Assembly (NCBI GenBank): GCA_016219795.1 | Contig: JACRKK010000090.1 | Location: 1-12,586, forward strand | Source: Candidatus Woesearchaeota archaeon | GTDB taxonomy: Archaea; Nanobdellota; Nanobdellia; Woesearchaeales; JACRKL01 | Direction: 5' to 3' | DNA: 12,586 nucleotides | In this document: positions 6,190-12,586 of the stretch, one piece after another | Layout: every line of letters starts with the position of its first letter | Numbering within the stretch: the stretch's first letter is position 1 | The notes under the pieces: model-generated | The model's database searches: none | Seen by the model: the letters and a program-made list of their open reading frames with translations, nothing else | Told to the model about the DNA's origin: nothing | Position numbers and translations under genes: made by a program

Positions 6190-7275
6190 ATGGTCAACGC
6201 AGCACTCATCAGTCTTGGCAGCATCTCTTCACAATGGACCCTGGAAGCACTGAAGAAATATTTTGAGAATGTAGAGCATCTTGACCTGAGGCATATCGAG
6301 GCCAACCTCGGTTCTGGAGGCCTGCAGATTCTCCATGCAGGAAAGCCAATCAAAAAGTATGACTGCGTCTACATCAAGGGTTCATTCCGCTACCAATCAC
6401 TTTTGATGTGCATTGCAACAGCACTCTATGGAAAATCATATACCCCTATCCACCCAGATTCTTTCACCATAGGCCATGATAAGCTCTTGACGCATCTTCG
6501 GCTGCAGCAACGCAATATCCCCATGCCTGCAACCTATATCTCCTCTACGCCTAACGCTGCAAAGAAACTGCTGGCAAGCCTCCATTACCCCATCATCATG
6601 AAATTTCCTCATGGGACGCAAGGAAAAGGTGTCATGTACGCTGAATCTTTTGCTTCTGCAAATTCCATGATGGATGCGCTTGAAGCACTCAGGCAGCCGT
6701 TCCTGATTCAGGAGTACATTGACGCAGAAGGGACAGACATCAGAGCCATTGTGGCTGGTGAGAAAGTCATCGCCAGCATGAAACGTGTTGCTGGGGGCGG
6801 CGATCTAAGGGCCAACATCCATGCAGGAGGAAAGGGTGTGCCCTGTGAACTTGATGACAGGACACAAAAGATTGCCATAGAAACCGCAAAAGCGTGCGGA
6901 GCTGAAGTATGCGCAGTAGATATGCTTGAGACCTACAAAGGGCCCGTAGTCATTGAAGTCAATCTATCTCCGGGGCTGCAGGGCATAACCGCAGCAACAA
7001 AAATAGACGTTGCCGACAAAATTGCTAAATATCTCTATGCAAGAACCACAGAGATTAAGAATAAGGAAAAACAAGAGGACACCACCTCTATCCTTAAAGA
7101 TCTAAGCTTAGTTTCCTCGTCATCCGAGCATGAACAGCACATCATCACGGGCATTGACTTTAGAGGCAACAGAATGCTTTTGCCAGAACTGGCTACCAAA
7201 GGAACGGGCTTTAAAGAAGGACAGGAGTTTGTGGTTTCGTTCAAGAAAGGAAAAGTGACTATTGAACGTTCTTAG
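6190..7275 (+). CDS. RimK-like ATP-grasp ligase with AbrB-like C-terminal tail
   Basis: 361 residues. The N-terminal preATP-grasp part (about 1-95) is followed by an ATP-grasp core: Lys138 with glycine-rich HGTQGKGV (141-148), QEYID (174-178), and metal-binding VIEVNLSPG (254-262). RimK homologues add amino acids, often glutamate, to a protein or cofactor. Archaeal members include CofF, MptN and LysX, so the substrate cannot be fixed from sequence. After a charged, Ser-rich linker (about 285-318) comes a 40-residue module, GIDFRGNRMLLPEL... EGQEFVVSFKKGKVTI. It resembles a SpoVT/AbrB swapped-hairpin domain and is not usual for RimK. The ATG follows the protease stop by 2 nt, with a weak GGGGA site 6 nt upstream, so the two are cotranscribed. 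Confidence 0.85.
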   Translation: MVNAALISLGSISSQWTLEALKKYFENVEHLDLRHIEANLGSGGLQILHAGKPIKKYDCVYIKGSFRYQSLLMCIATALYGKSYTPIHPDSFTIGHDKLLTHLRLQQRNIPMPATYISSTPNAAKKLLASLHYPIIMKFPHGTQGKGVMYAESFASANSMMDALEALRQPFLIQEYIDAEGTDIRAIVAGEKVIASMKRVAGGGDLRANIHAGGKGVPCELDDRTQKIAIETAKACGAEVCAVDMLETYKGPVVIEVNLSPGLQGITAATKIDVADKIAKYLYARTTEIKNKEKQEDTTSILKDLSLVSSSSEHEQHIITGIDFRGNRMLLPELATKGTGFKEGQEFVVSFKKGKVTIERS

Positions 7276-7296
7276 TACTACTTTAGAAGAACAACA

Positions 7297-7304
7297 TTTA
7301 TATA
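7297..7304 (+). promoter_or_regulatory. TATA box of the deiminase gene
   Basis: TTTATATA begins 32 nt before the ATG at 7329. The upstream TTG at 7323 is less well placed. Confidence 0.75.
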
Positions 7305-7328
7305 CCCTGATTTATTGTCTTTTTGGAG

Positions 7329-8087
7329 ATGAATACTCCGAGATACTATTGCACAACCGAGACAGAAAAGCCAAGGATTTTGTTGGTTCACGAGCCTGGC
7401 TTAGAGGCACGACTTGCCTTTGAAAAACCGGTATTCTGGGGTTTTGATGAGCAGATCAACAAAAGTGAGATTTCGTTTGAAGATTGGCTTGCAGCTGCTC
7501 AGGACGAGCACAGACAGATGGTGCACACACTTCGCAGTGAAGGAATAGAGGTCCTCTATCTACGGGATTTATTGCAGGGAAAGGAAACGCTTGCCAGAGA
7601 GTACCTGCAGCAAGAGTTCAGAAAAGTGAAACACGGAAATTGTGGGATTTCCCATGAGATAAGGAGGTTTGTTTTAGGATTTGAGGATGATGTTGTAAAA
7701 GACCCGCTGCGAGGTATTCTGCTTGGGTTGGAAGCATCAGAGCGGTTTGCAGCGCTTCCTTCGAAAAAAAAGGAGGAGAGTTATACCACATTCAAAACCC
7801 TCATGCCCCAGACATCTCTTTATTTTATGCAGGACCCAGTCATCAATGCACCCAATGGTCTTGTCAAACCAAAGATGGCTATGTGGATAAGAGGACAGGA
7901 GCCCGACATTGTGCAGCTTGCGCTTGGAAAGGAAAACTATGTTCATGAAATGAAAAATACGACTGAAGGAGGAGACATCACTCTTTGGAGTTACGACGGC
8001 AAACCCATCATGCTTGCTGGCATCAGTGGAGCAAGTGGAAAGAATATAGTCCATGAACTCTATGAAAATCAAGAGTTATGGGCGTAA
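7329..8087 (+). CDS. Arginine deiminase family protein, N-terminal part of a split gene
   Basis: 252 residues forming the first two thirds of an arginine deiminase/amidinotransferase fold. Motifs seen are VHEPG (20-24), MQDP with catalytic Asp169 (usual form RDP) and EGGD with Glu213, which bind the guanidinium group. The His and Cys of the active site are absent and occur in the next frame, so this half cannot be a complete enzyme. It ends ...NQELWA at TAA 8085-8087, overlapping the next gene by 10 nt. ADI converts arginine to citrulline and ammonia. The leaderless start at ATG 7329 follows a clear TATA box. Agmatine or dimethylarginine hydrolase activity remains possible. See the companion entry for the frame break. 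Confidence 0.8.
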   Translation: MNTPRYYCTTETEKPRILLVHEPGLEARLAFEKPVFWGFDEQINKSEISFEDWLAAAQDEHRQMVHTLRSEGIEVLYLRDLLQGKETLAREYLQQEFRKVKHGNCGISHEIRRFVLGFEDDVVKDPLRGILLGLEASERFAALPSKKKEESYTTFKTLMPQTSLYFMQDPVINAPNGLVKPKMAMWIRGQEPDIVQLALGKENYVHEMKNTTEGGDITLWSYDGKPIMLAGISGASGKNIVHELYENQELWA

Positions 8088-8503
8088 ATGATATTATTAG
8101 GTTTTATGTCCCTGACTTTTTTGATGAACAAAAGAGATATGCGGGAGGAAATGTCATGCACCTTGACACCATTACTTCACCGTTGGCAGAGGGTGATTTC
8201 CTGGGCAACAAAGCCATGTTGGAGAAGACATTTATCTATAATGAGGATTCGGGAACTGCTATGAAGTGGATGGCAAAGAGAGGCATCCGCCTCATTGAAG
8301 TGCCTGATTGCGAGCAGAGAGGAGTATATGGGTGGGGGGCAAATGTAGTCTATCTTGGCAACAGAAAAGTGCTTTCTGGCGCACATCTTACCCAAACGAA
8401 TGCAAATCTTCGGGCTGCTGGCTATACCGTAATTCCACTGAAGGCCACCACCCTAACAGGCGGCTATGGTAGCCATCACTGCATGATTGCTCATTTGGGA
8501 TAG
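8078..8503 (+). CDS. Arginine deiminase family protein, C-terminal part of a split gene
   Basis: 141 residues carrying the rest of the deiminase active site: MHLDT with His28 and Asp30, and GGYGSHHCM with the nucleophile Cys135. Together the halves give about 390 residues, close to a normal ADI, with no visible missing segment at the join. The frame starts at an ATG that overlaps the upstream stop (ATGGGCGTAA). Neither a TATA box at the right distance nor a Shine-Dalgarno is present, unlike other internal cistrons here. One extra G in the GGG run at 8080-8082 would fuse the frames as ...ELWGVNDII. A frameshift mutation, a sequencing error, programmed frameshifting or coupled translation of two subunits are all open. 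Confidence 0.78.
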   Translation: MGVNDIIRFYVPDFFDEQKRYAGGNVMHLDTITSPLAEGDFLGNKAMLEKTFIYNEDSGTAMKWMAKRGIRLIEVPDCEQRGVYGWGANVVYLGNRKVLSGAHLTQTNANLRAAGYTVIPLKATTLTGGYGSHHCMIAHLG

Positions 8504-8513
8504 AAACAGAAAA

Positions 8514-8521
8514 CTATAAAA
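8514..8521 (+). promoter_or_regulatory. TATA box of pyrB-pyrI
   Basis: CTATAAAA begins 33 nt before the ATG at 8547 and follows the deiminase stop by 10 nt, so pyrBI has its own leaderless promoter. Confidence 0.7.
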
Positions 8522-8546
8522 ACCAGCAGAGCAGCAAGTCCTTTTT

Positions 8547-9476
8547 ATGGTCACTGGGGGATTTAAGGGAAGGTCGATCATCTCCATTGCAGATTTCTCA
8601 CGGGAAGATATTGAATACGTCCTTGCCATTGCCAAACGTCTGGAGGGCATGAAGAAAAAATCTGGGCTTCTCAGAGACCGCATAATGGCCACGCTTTTCT
8701 TTGAACCCTCTACAAGGACACGCTTAAGCTTTGAAAGCGCCATGGAAAGCCTGGGTGGAAAGGTTATTGGTTTTGCTGATCCCAACGTCAGCTCCTACAA
8801 AAAGGGTGAATCACTATATGACACGGTCCGCATGGTTGAACAGTACTGCGATGTCATTGTCATGCGGCACTTTGTGGAGGGAGCACCACGGCTTGCTGCG
8901 GAATCAACAACCAAACCGGTCCTCAACGCCGGAGACGGTGCAAACCAGCATCCCTCCCAAACACTACTTGATCTCTATACCATCCAGAAGACGCAAGGGA
9001 AGCTCAAAGGTGTCAAGGTCGCCTTCGTGGGAGACTTAAAATACGGCAGGACAGTGCATTCCCTGACCATCGCCCTAAGCCATTTCTCCCCAACCTTCTT
9101 CTTCGTCTCACCACCATCGTTACGCATACCCTCCTATTATCTTGAGGATCTCCGGCAGAAAAAAATACCCTACAAGGAATGCGAGGATGTGATGGAAGTC
9201 ATGCGACAGGTTGATATCCTCTATATGACCCGCATCCAGCAGGAGCGTTTTCCGGATCCGGCAGACTACGAAAAAGTCAAGAATGTCTATATCCTCAAAA
9301 AAGAGATGCTTGCCAATGCTAAGGTGAATATGAAAATTCTGCACCCATTACCACGAGTCAATGAAATATCTACAGATGTTGATACCACACCGTATGCTTA
9401 TTATTTTCAGCAGGCAGGCAACGGCATCCCCATCAGGCAGGCACTGCTTGCGCTCGTCTTAGGTGCACTCAAATGA
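8547..9476 (+). CDS. pyrB: Aspartate carbamoyltransferase catalytic subunit
   Basis: 309 residues, the normal length. It joins carbamoyl phosphate and aspartate to form carbamoyl aspartate, the committed step of pyrimidine synthesis. The phosphate-binding loop FFEPSTRTRLSFE (51-63) and HPSQTLLDL (135-143) in the carbamoyl-phosphate domain are intact. GDLKYGRTVHSL (162-173) and LHPLPR (265-270) lie in the aspartate domain. The adjoining pyrI and the -YGRTVHSL- signature separate it from ornithine carbamoyltransferase. The stop overlaps the pyrI start by 4 nt (ATGA). Confidence 0.97.
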   Translation: MVTGGFKGRSIISIADFSREDIEYVLAIAKRLEGMKKKSGLLRDRIMATLFFEPSTRTRLSFESAMESLGGKVIGFADPNVSSYKKGESLYDTVRMVEQYCDVIVMRHFVEGAPRLAAESTTKPVLNAGDGANQHPSQTLLDLYTIQKTQGKLKGVKVAFVGDLKYGRTVHSLTIALSHFSPTFFFVSPPSLRIPSYYLEDLRQKKIPYKECEDVMEVMRQVDILYMTRIQQERFPDPADYEKVKNVYILKKEMLANAKVNMKILHPLPRVNEISTDVDTTPYAYYFQQAGNGIPIRQALLALVLGALK

Positions 9477-9940
9477 ACCCGCCAAAAAACCTCAAACCGT
9501 ATAAGGTGTATGCCATAGAGAAAGGCACAGTCATTGACCACATTCCTGCACGTAAAGCACTCAAAGTCATTGAGATCTTGCGGGCAAATGAGGCAGGCGA
9601 CAGCATTGTGACCTTAGGCATCAATATGACCAGCAAGAAGATGGGGCACAAGGACGTGGTCAAGATTGAGAACAAGGAGCTGACGGATGCAGAACTCAAT
9701 AAAATTGCTTTGATCGCACCGGATGCTAAAATCAGCAAGATCAAGAATTTCAAAGTGGTGGAGAAAATGCATGTTGTTGTTCCGGACACTTTCAAAAATA
9801 TAGGTACCTGTCCCAATCCCCTCTGTGTAACCAGGAATCAGAAAGTAGGTGCTACATTCTACATCATCTATAAGCATCCGCTGAAGCTCAAGTGCCATTA
9901 CTGCGAGCGTGTGTTCGCAGGCGATGAAGTGGTGCTGTAG
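9473..9940 (+). CDS. pyrI: Aspartate carbamoyltransferase regulatory subunit
   Basis: 155 residues. The N-terminal nucleotide-binding domain has GTVIDHIPA (18-26) for allosteric ATP/CTP binding. The C-terminal zinc domain has four cysteines, Cys113 and Cys118 in CPNPLC, and Cys141 and Cys144 in CHYC, which anchor it to PyrB. All metal ligands are present. The ATG overlaps the pyrB stop, and AGGTG at 9461-9465, 7 nt upstream, is a fair Shine-Dalgarno. This indicates translation from the pyrB message and a classic regulated ATCase assembly of PyrB trimers and PyrI dimers. Confidence 0.97.
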   Translation: MNPPKNLKPYKVYAIEKGTVIDHIPARKALKVIEILRANEAGDSIVTLGINMTSKKMGHKDVVKIENKELTDAELNKIALIAPDAKISKIKNFKVVEKMHVVVPDTFKNIGTCPNPLCVTRNQKVGATFYIIYKHPLKLKCHYCERVFAGDEVVL

Positions 9941-9998
9941 TCAAATCAAGAGATTTAGAAAAGATGTAGAATCTGTGTATTCTTCTAGACAAGAAATA

Positions 9999-10006
9999 TT
10001 TATAAA
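9999..10006 (+). promoter_or_regulatory. TATA box of the orphan gene
   Basis: TTTATAAA starts 30 nt before the ATG at 10029, which shortens the frame that is open back to 9909 inside pyrI. Confidence 0.65.
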
Positions 10007-10028
10007 AAATCAAAAGTTACCCCCTATC

Positions 10029-10553
10029 ATGATAAATTTATGGGTAAGAGAGCAAGATAAAGATTTGTTGAGTAGAGTTTGCGAATGTGATTTAGTGGGA
10101 TATGATGCCGGACTTTTAAGTGGACAACTAGAAAATGCAGGGTTACTAGCCAAAATCCAAAAATATTTTGTGTTGGGTAAGGAAAGAATTCTGATGCAGC
10201 GTGAGAGCCTTATAAAAACAGAAAGATTAACAAAGCATTTTGTAAGGAAGGGGGGTGGTTGGATTCCCAAGTCCAGTGATTATAAATACTCTTTCGTTAA
10301 GATAATAGATTGTAGTAACTATCAAAACGGCCTTGTACTGACCCCCCACAGAAGTGTAGTTCCTAATTACGTTTCTGAAATGGAAACGGCTGATCCATCA
10401 AACAGATTTGATGTTGTAATTTTGGATGGAAGCGATACTGAGCCTTTTGTAACGCGCGTTTTTTCAACGTACTATGGAGACAATGTAAGGAAAAAGCATG
10501 ATAAAGATTACTCCTTTTTTTTATATTCTACTTATATTAAAGCAGGTCTGTGA
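10029..10553 (+). CDS. Orphan protein of unknown function, AT-rich gene
   Basis: 174 residues from the TATA-supported ATG at 10029. The frame is open further up into pyrI, but that part shares pyrI bases and lies before the expected transcript start. No family is recognised. The protein appears soluble, with no signal peptide or membrane segment, and contains ECDLVGYDAGLLSGQLENAG near the N-terminus and RFDVVILDGSDTEPFVT near residue 130-145. Base composition and codons (AGA, ATA, GTA, TTA) are visibly more AT-rich than in neighbouring genes, which suggests acquisition by transfer. A run of eight T at 10515-10522 near its 3' end may act in termination. Confidence 0.6.
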   Translation: MINLWVREQDKDLLSRVCECDLVGYDAGLLSGQLENAGLLAKIQKYFVLGKERILMQRESLIKTERLTKHFVRKGGGWIPKSSDYKYSFVKIIDCSNYQNGLVLTPHRSVVPNYVSEMETADPSNRFDVVILDGSDTEPFVTRVFSTYYGDNVRKKHDKDYSFFLYSTYIKAGL

Positions 10554-10572
10554 TACAAAAAGCAACAAAATC

Positions 10573-10580
10573 TATTTAAA
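10573..10580 (+). promoter_or_regulatory. TATA box of the THUMP methyltransferase gene
   Basis: TATTTAAA starts 30 nt before ATG 10603. The in-frame ATGs at 10498 and 10594 are upstream of, or too near, the box. Confidence 0.65.
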
Positions 10581-10602
10581 TGAGGCCCCAGTGATGAGAA
10601 AT

Positions 10603-11691
10603 ATGCACGCCCTCGCCATCACCCACAAAGGCATGGAAGACATCACCGTACTTGAGCTAGAGGAGATTCTCGGCACTAGCGGCACCTCAAAAGAGGGTGC
10701 AGTGCTGTTTTCCGTTAAAAAAGAAGAAGACCTTGTGTTGTTTGCCTACAGAGCTCAGTCTATTGTAAGGGTGCTTCTGCTCCTGCAGGAACTAAAGGTA
10801 GAGAAACTTGATGATTTTAACGCCCTGAGTATCAAAAAACTGCCTGCCAATGCCAAGACCTTTGCAGTCCGCTGCATACGGGAAGGGGAGCATACCTTCA
10901 CCACGCTGGATGTGGAGAAGAAAGTTGGAGAGCTGATACACAACGCAATAGGGATGCCCGCAGACCTAAAACAGGCAGACCTGAATTTCCTGGTCTATCT
11001 CGCAGGGCAGGATGCGTTTATGGGGATTGATATGGTCAATTACGATCTCTCCAAGCGTGAATACAGAATCTTCAATCCTGCGCATGCCATCAAAAGCACG
11101 ATTGCCTACGCCATGTTGCGCATGGCAGGAATCCAAAAAAAGGAAACTATCCTGGATCCCTTCTGCAGCGCAGGTATCATCCCGATTGAAGCAGCACTCT
11201 TCTTTGCAAATAAATCACCGCACTTTTATAGAAAAGCATCCTTTAAGACAATCCCAGGGATATGCACAGAGGATGTACTTGTGCCTCTGGACAAAAAAAC
11301 AGGTGAAACTGAAACAACAATTCATACTGTCCATCCTTCTTTCCATGCCATTGCCGGTGCAAAGAAAAATGCAAAGATAGCAGGCGTTGAAAAAAATCTG
11401 CAGTTCAGCAGGACTGAACTGGACTGGTTGGACACCAAATTCAAGGAAGGTGAGATAAAACATGCAGTCACCATTATGCCTTCGGGAAAGCAGGAAGCGC
11501 CAGACGCCAAGAAAACCTATAAGGATTTTTTCTATCAGATGGAATACATCGTAGACAAAAAAGGGGTTGTGGTCATCGCAGCAACGCAACCCGAACTCAT
11601 TGAGGAGTGGAAGTGCTCCTTTGTAATTAAGGAAAAACGCACCATTATGCAGGGGATGATGCCTCTACAGATTTATGTCTTAGGACGATAG
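10603..11691 (+). CDS. THUMP-domain RNA methyltransferase homologue (Trm14/TrmN-like), catalytic motif altered
   Basis: 362 residues from the TATA-supported start (MHALAITHKGMED). The N-terminal half (about 1-145) looks like an NFLD plus THUMP RNA-binding region, ending FMGIDMVNYDLSKREYR. A Rossmann methyltransferase domain follows: RIFNPAHAIKSTIAYAML (155-172) and motif I LDPFCSAGIIPIEAA (184-198), where the family usually has DPFCGSGT. Motif IV, normally an NPPY-type tetrapeptide that holds the target base amine, is AVTIMPSG here (Ile291-Met-Pro-Ser). Family members make N2-methylguanosine in tRNA. The loss of the Asn-Pro-Pro-Tyr residues makes that activity doubtful. It could be an inactive RNA-binding relative or have a changed target. 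Confidence 0.8.
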   Translation: MHALAITHKGMEDITVLELEEILGTSGTSKEGAVLFSVKKEEDLVLFAYRAQSIVRVLLLLQELKVEKLDDFNALSIKKLPANAKTFAVRCIREGEHTFTTLDVEKKVGELIHNAIGMPADLKQADLNFLVYLAGQDAFMGIDMVNYDLSKREYRIFNPAHAIKSTIAYAMLRMAGIQKKETILDPFCSAGIIPIEAALFFANKSPHFYRKASFKTIPGICTEDVLVPLDKKTGETETTIHTVHPSFHAIAGAKKNAKIAGVEKNLQFSRTELDWLDTKFKEGEIKHAVTIMPSGKQEAPDAKKTYKDFFYQMEYIVDKKGVVVIAATQPELIEEWKCSFVIKEKRTIMQGMMPLQIYVLGR

Positions 11692-11696
11692 AAAAG

Positions 11697-11704
11697 GATA
11701 TAAA
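11697..11704 (+). promoter_or_regulatory. TATA box of the family-24 methyltransferase gene
   Basis: GATATAAA starts 29 nt before ATG 11726, just 5 nt after the preceding stop codon. Confidence 0.7.
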
Positions 11705-11725
11705 GCATTGTGGATTCGCTGCAGT

Positions 11726-12466
11726 ATGCAAAAGACACTGGGAGATATAGTAAAAGGTCTACTTCCAGAAGCTGCAAAAAAAAGGTTGCAAAACCTCCCC
11801 CCAGATATGGAATGGGCTGCGCCATTTCTCTATGGCACAAAGATATTTCCCCCCCGAGGGGTGCCGGTCATGTTGTCCAACAGCGAGAAAGATTTTCTTT
11901 ATGACCTTGCATCCTCTGTAGATGAGGGGGCAATCCTTGAGATCGGCTGCCATTCCGGTGGTTCTACGTACTTCCTTGCAAGAGGCGCACACAGGCATCA
12001 GAAAACGGTGTATTCTATAGACCCTTTCCTTTTAGAGAGAGAAAGACAGGTGTTAGAAGATGACGGGTCCGGATATTTCCATCAAAGCCAGATTTGCAGG
12101 AAGCCATCAAAAGCAGCTGTTGCACAGACATTGGCAGCTTATGGCATAGACAACGCAGTGCTAATAGAAGGGTTCAGCGAAGAAATAGCACCCACCTGGA
12201 AAATTCCATTAGGGATGCTCTGGATAGACGGTAACCACGCACATGCAGCTGAGGATTTTTATGCGTTCCAAAGACACCTGTTACCAGGTGCCATTGTTGC
12301 ATTTCACGATACGCAATATGGTATATATCCCCATGGCAGAAAAGATGTTACCACTGCTGTTAACGAGATTCTTGGCAATGGATATATTCAGCCGGGAAGC
12401 GTAGCAATTGTTGATTCTATCACTGCGTTTAGGGCAAATATAAATAGTAGGCATTGTATTAACTAA
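11726..12466 (+). CDS. Class I SAM-dependent methyltransferase, Methyltransf_24 type
   Basis: 246 residues. SAM-binding motif I is LEIGCHSGGSTYFLA (71-85), an acidic SIDP (97-100) follows strand 2, and WIDGNH (166-171) and VAFHDTQYG (191-199) are the conserved Asp-Gly-x-His and His-Asp signatures of the family 24 group. That group is often linked to modification of sugars, glycans or small molecules. The substrate is not evident. The residues before motif I (about 1-68) include PFLYGTKIFPPRG, of unknown role. The start is placed at ATG 11726 by the TATA box; the frame is open to a TTG at 11708. It appears to be a single-gene unit. Confidence 0.83.
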   Translation: MQKTLGDIVKGLLPEAAKKRLQNLPPDMEWAAPFLYGTKIFPPRGVPVMLSNSEKDFLYDLASSVDEGAILEIGCHSGGSTYFLARGAHRHQKTVYSIDPFLLERERQVLEDDGSGYFHQSQICRKPSKAAVAQTLAAYGIDNAVLIEGFSEEIAPTWKIPLGMLWIDGNHAHAAEDFYAFQRHLLPGAIVAFHDTQYGIYPHGRKDVTTAVNEILGNGYIQPGSVAIVDSITAFRANINSRHCIN

Positions 12467-12471
12467 GATAC

Positions 12472-12479
12472 TTTAATAT
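12472..12479 (+). promoter_or_regulatory. TATA box of the last gene
   Basis: TTTAATAT is about 46-50 nt before the ATG at 12522. This predicts a leader of roughly 20 nt, unlike the leaderless units elsewhere in the window. A pyrimidine-rich tract (12485-12499) follows it and could also end transcription of the preceding gene. Confidence 0.45.
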
Positions 12480-12498
12480 AGTAGTTCTTCTTTTCTCT

Positions 12499-12522
12499 TG
12501 GTTGACAGAGGTGTATCAACCA
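12499..12522 (+). promoter_or_regulatory. Hairpin presenting a Shine-Dalgarno in its loop
   Basis: TGGTTGA (12499-12505) pairs perfectly with TCAACCA (12516-12522), whose last base is the A of the start codon. The 10-nt loop contains GAGGTG (12508-12513), an ideal archaeal ribosome binding site 8 nt from the ATG. It may control translation, or it may be the subterminal palindrome of a mobile element. Confidence 0.6.
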
Positions 12523-12586
12523 TGGCGAGACCAAAAGGAAAAATAAAAGTTGTTTGTCAGAACAAGTCCTGTGAACTTTTCCGGAA
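12522..12586 (+). CDS. Start of an unknown zinc-finger-like gene, possibly a transposase, partial
   Basis: Twenty-one codons are visible, beginning MARPKGKIKVVCQNKSCELF and cut by the window end. The basic start followed by Cys-x4-Cys resembles the N-terminal zinc ribbon of IS1-like transposases and related DNA-binding proteins of archaea. The leader with a Shine-Dalgarno and the palindrome at the start differ from the other genes here and fit a foreign origin. Too little is present to be sure. Confidence 0.5.
   Translation, partial: MARPKGKIKVVCQNKSCELFR

Noticed and set aside
8547..9476. Ornithine carbamoyltransferase to complete an arginine deiminase pathway.
   Set aside because: The residues around GDLKYGRTVHSL and HPLPR, and the coupled pyrI gene, identify aspartate carbamoyltransferase.
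9909..10028. An N-terminal extension of the orphan gene inside pyrI.
   Set aside because: It begins within pyrI, shares its bases in another frame and precedes the TATA box at 9999.
10498..10602. A 35-residue N-terminal extension of the THUMP protein.
   Set aside because: It overlaps the orphan gene, is unlike THUMP protein starts and contains the TATA box; MHALAITHKG at 10603 looks like the real start.

Overview
The window looks archaeal, and a small-genome (DPANN-like) archaeon is my best guess. Three things point to archaea. Nearly every first gene of a transcription unit has a TATA box whose first base lies about 29-33 nt before an ATG, which suggests leaderless mRNAs. The tRNA-Phe(GAA) has an intron at the canonical 37/38 position. 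The gene content is also typical: archaeal ArgRS, PyrB with PyrI, COG1784-type TctA, a retropepsin-like RimB with a RimK homologue, a THUMP methyltransferase and a DUF4143 ATPase. The lineage assignment is inference; no rRNA is present.

Layout. 1-663: end of a probable nucleotidyltransferase gene overlapping a HEPN-domain gene, the usual MNT/HEPN toxin-antitoxin layout. The HEPN gene is cut by a 92-bp nested-palindrome insertion flanked by TTA, and its last 40 codons lie intact and in register beyond it. 688-2373 (-): argS. 2478-2591: a promoter-bearing 5' fragment of a TctA-like gene. 2557-3726 (-): a DUF4143 ATPase. 3871-5079: intact tctA-like gene. The ATPase is therefore bracketed by two copies of the tctA 5' end that share 35 identical bases. 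5068-5547 (-): small membrane protein. 5625-5741 (-): intron-containing tRNA-Phe. 5840-7275: rimB-like retropepsin gene and a RimK-like ATP-grasp ligase with an unusual AbrB-like tail. 7329-8503: an arginine-deiminase-family gene split into two overlapping frames. 8547-9940: pyrB-pyrI. 10029-10553: AT-rich orphan. 10603-11691: THUMP methyltransferase with an eroded catalytic motif. 11726-12466: family-24 methyltransferase. 12522-end: start of a Cys-containing, possibly transposase-like gene preceded by a hairpin that displays its ribosome binding site.

How the genes relate. Most units are single genes or pairs. RimB/RimK is a peptide or protein glutamate-tailing module. PyrB/PyrI form aspartate transcarbamoylase, the committed step of pyrimidine synthesis. 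The neighbouring arginine deiminase makes citrulline, which could feed carbamoyl phosphate production, but no ornithine carbamoyltransferase or carbamate kinase is present here. Cistrons inside operons carry Shine-Dalgarno-like sites (GAGGTGAT before HEPN, AGGTG before pyrI), while unit-leading genes look leaderless. This contrast corrects several start codons. The points most worth following up are the nested-palindrome element in the HEPN gene, the repeat-bracketed ATPase cassette, the split deiminase and the degenerate methyltransferase.
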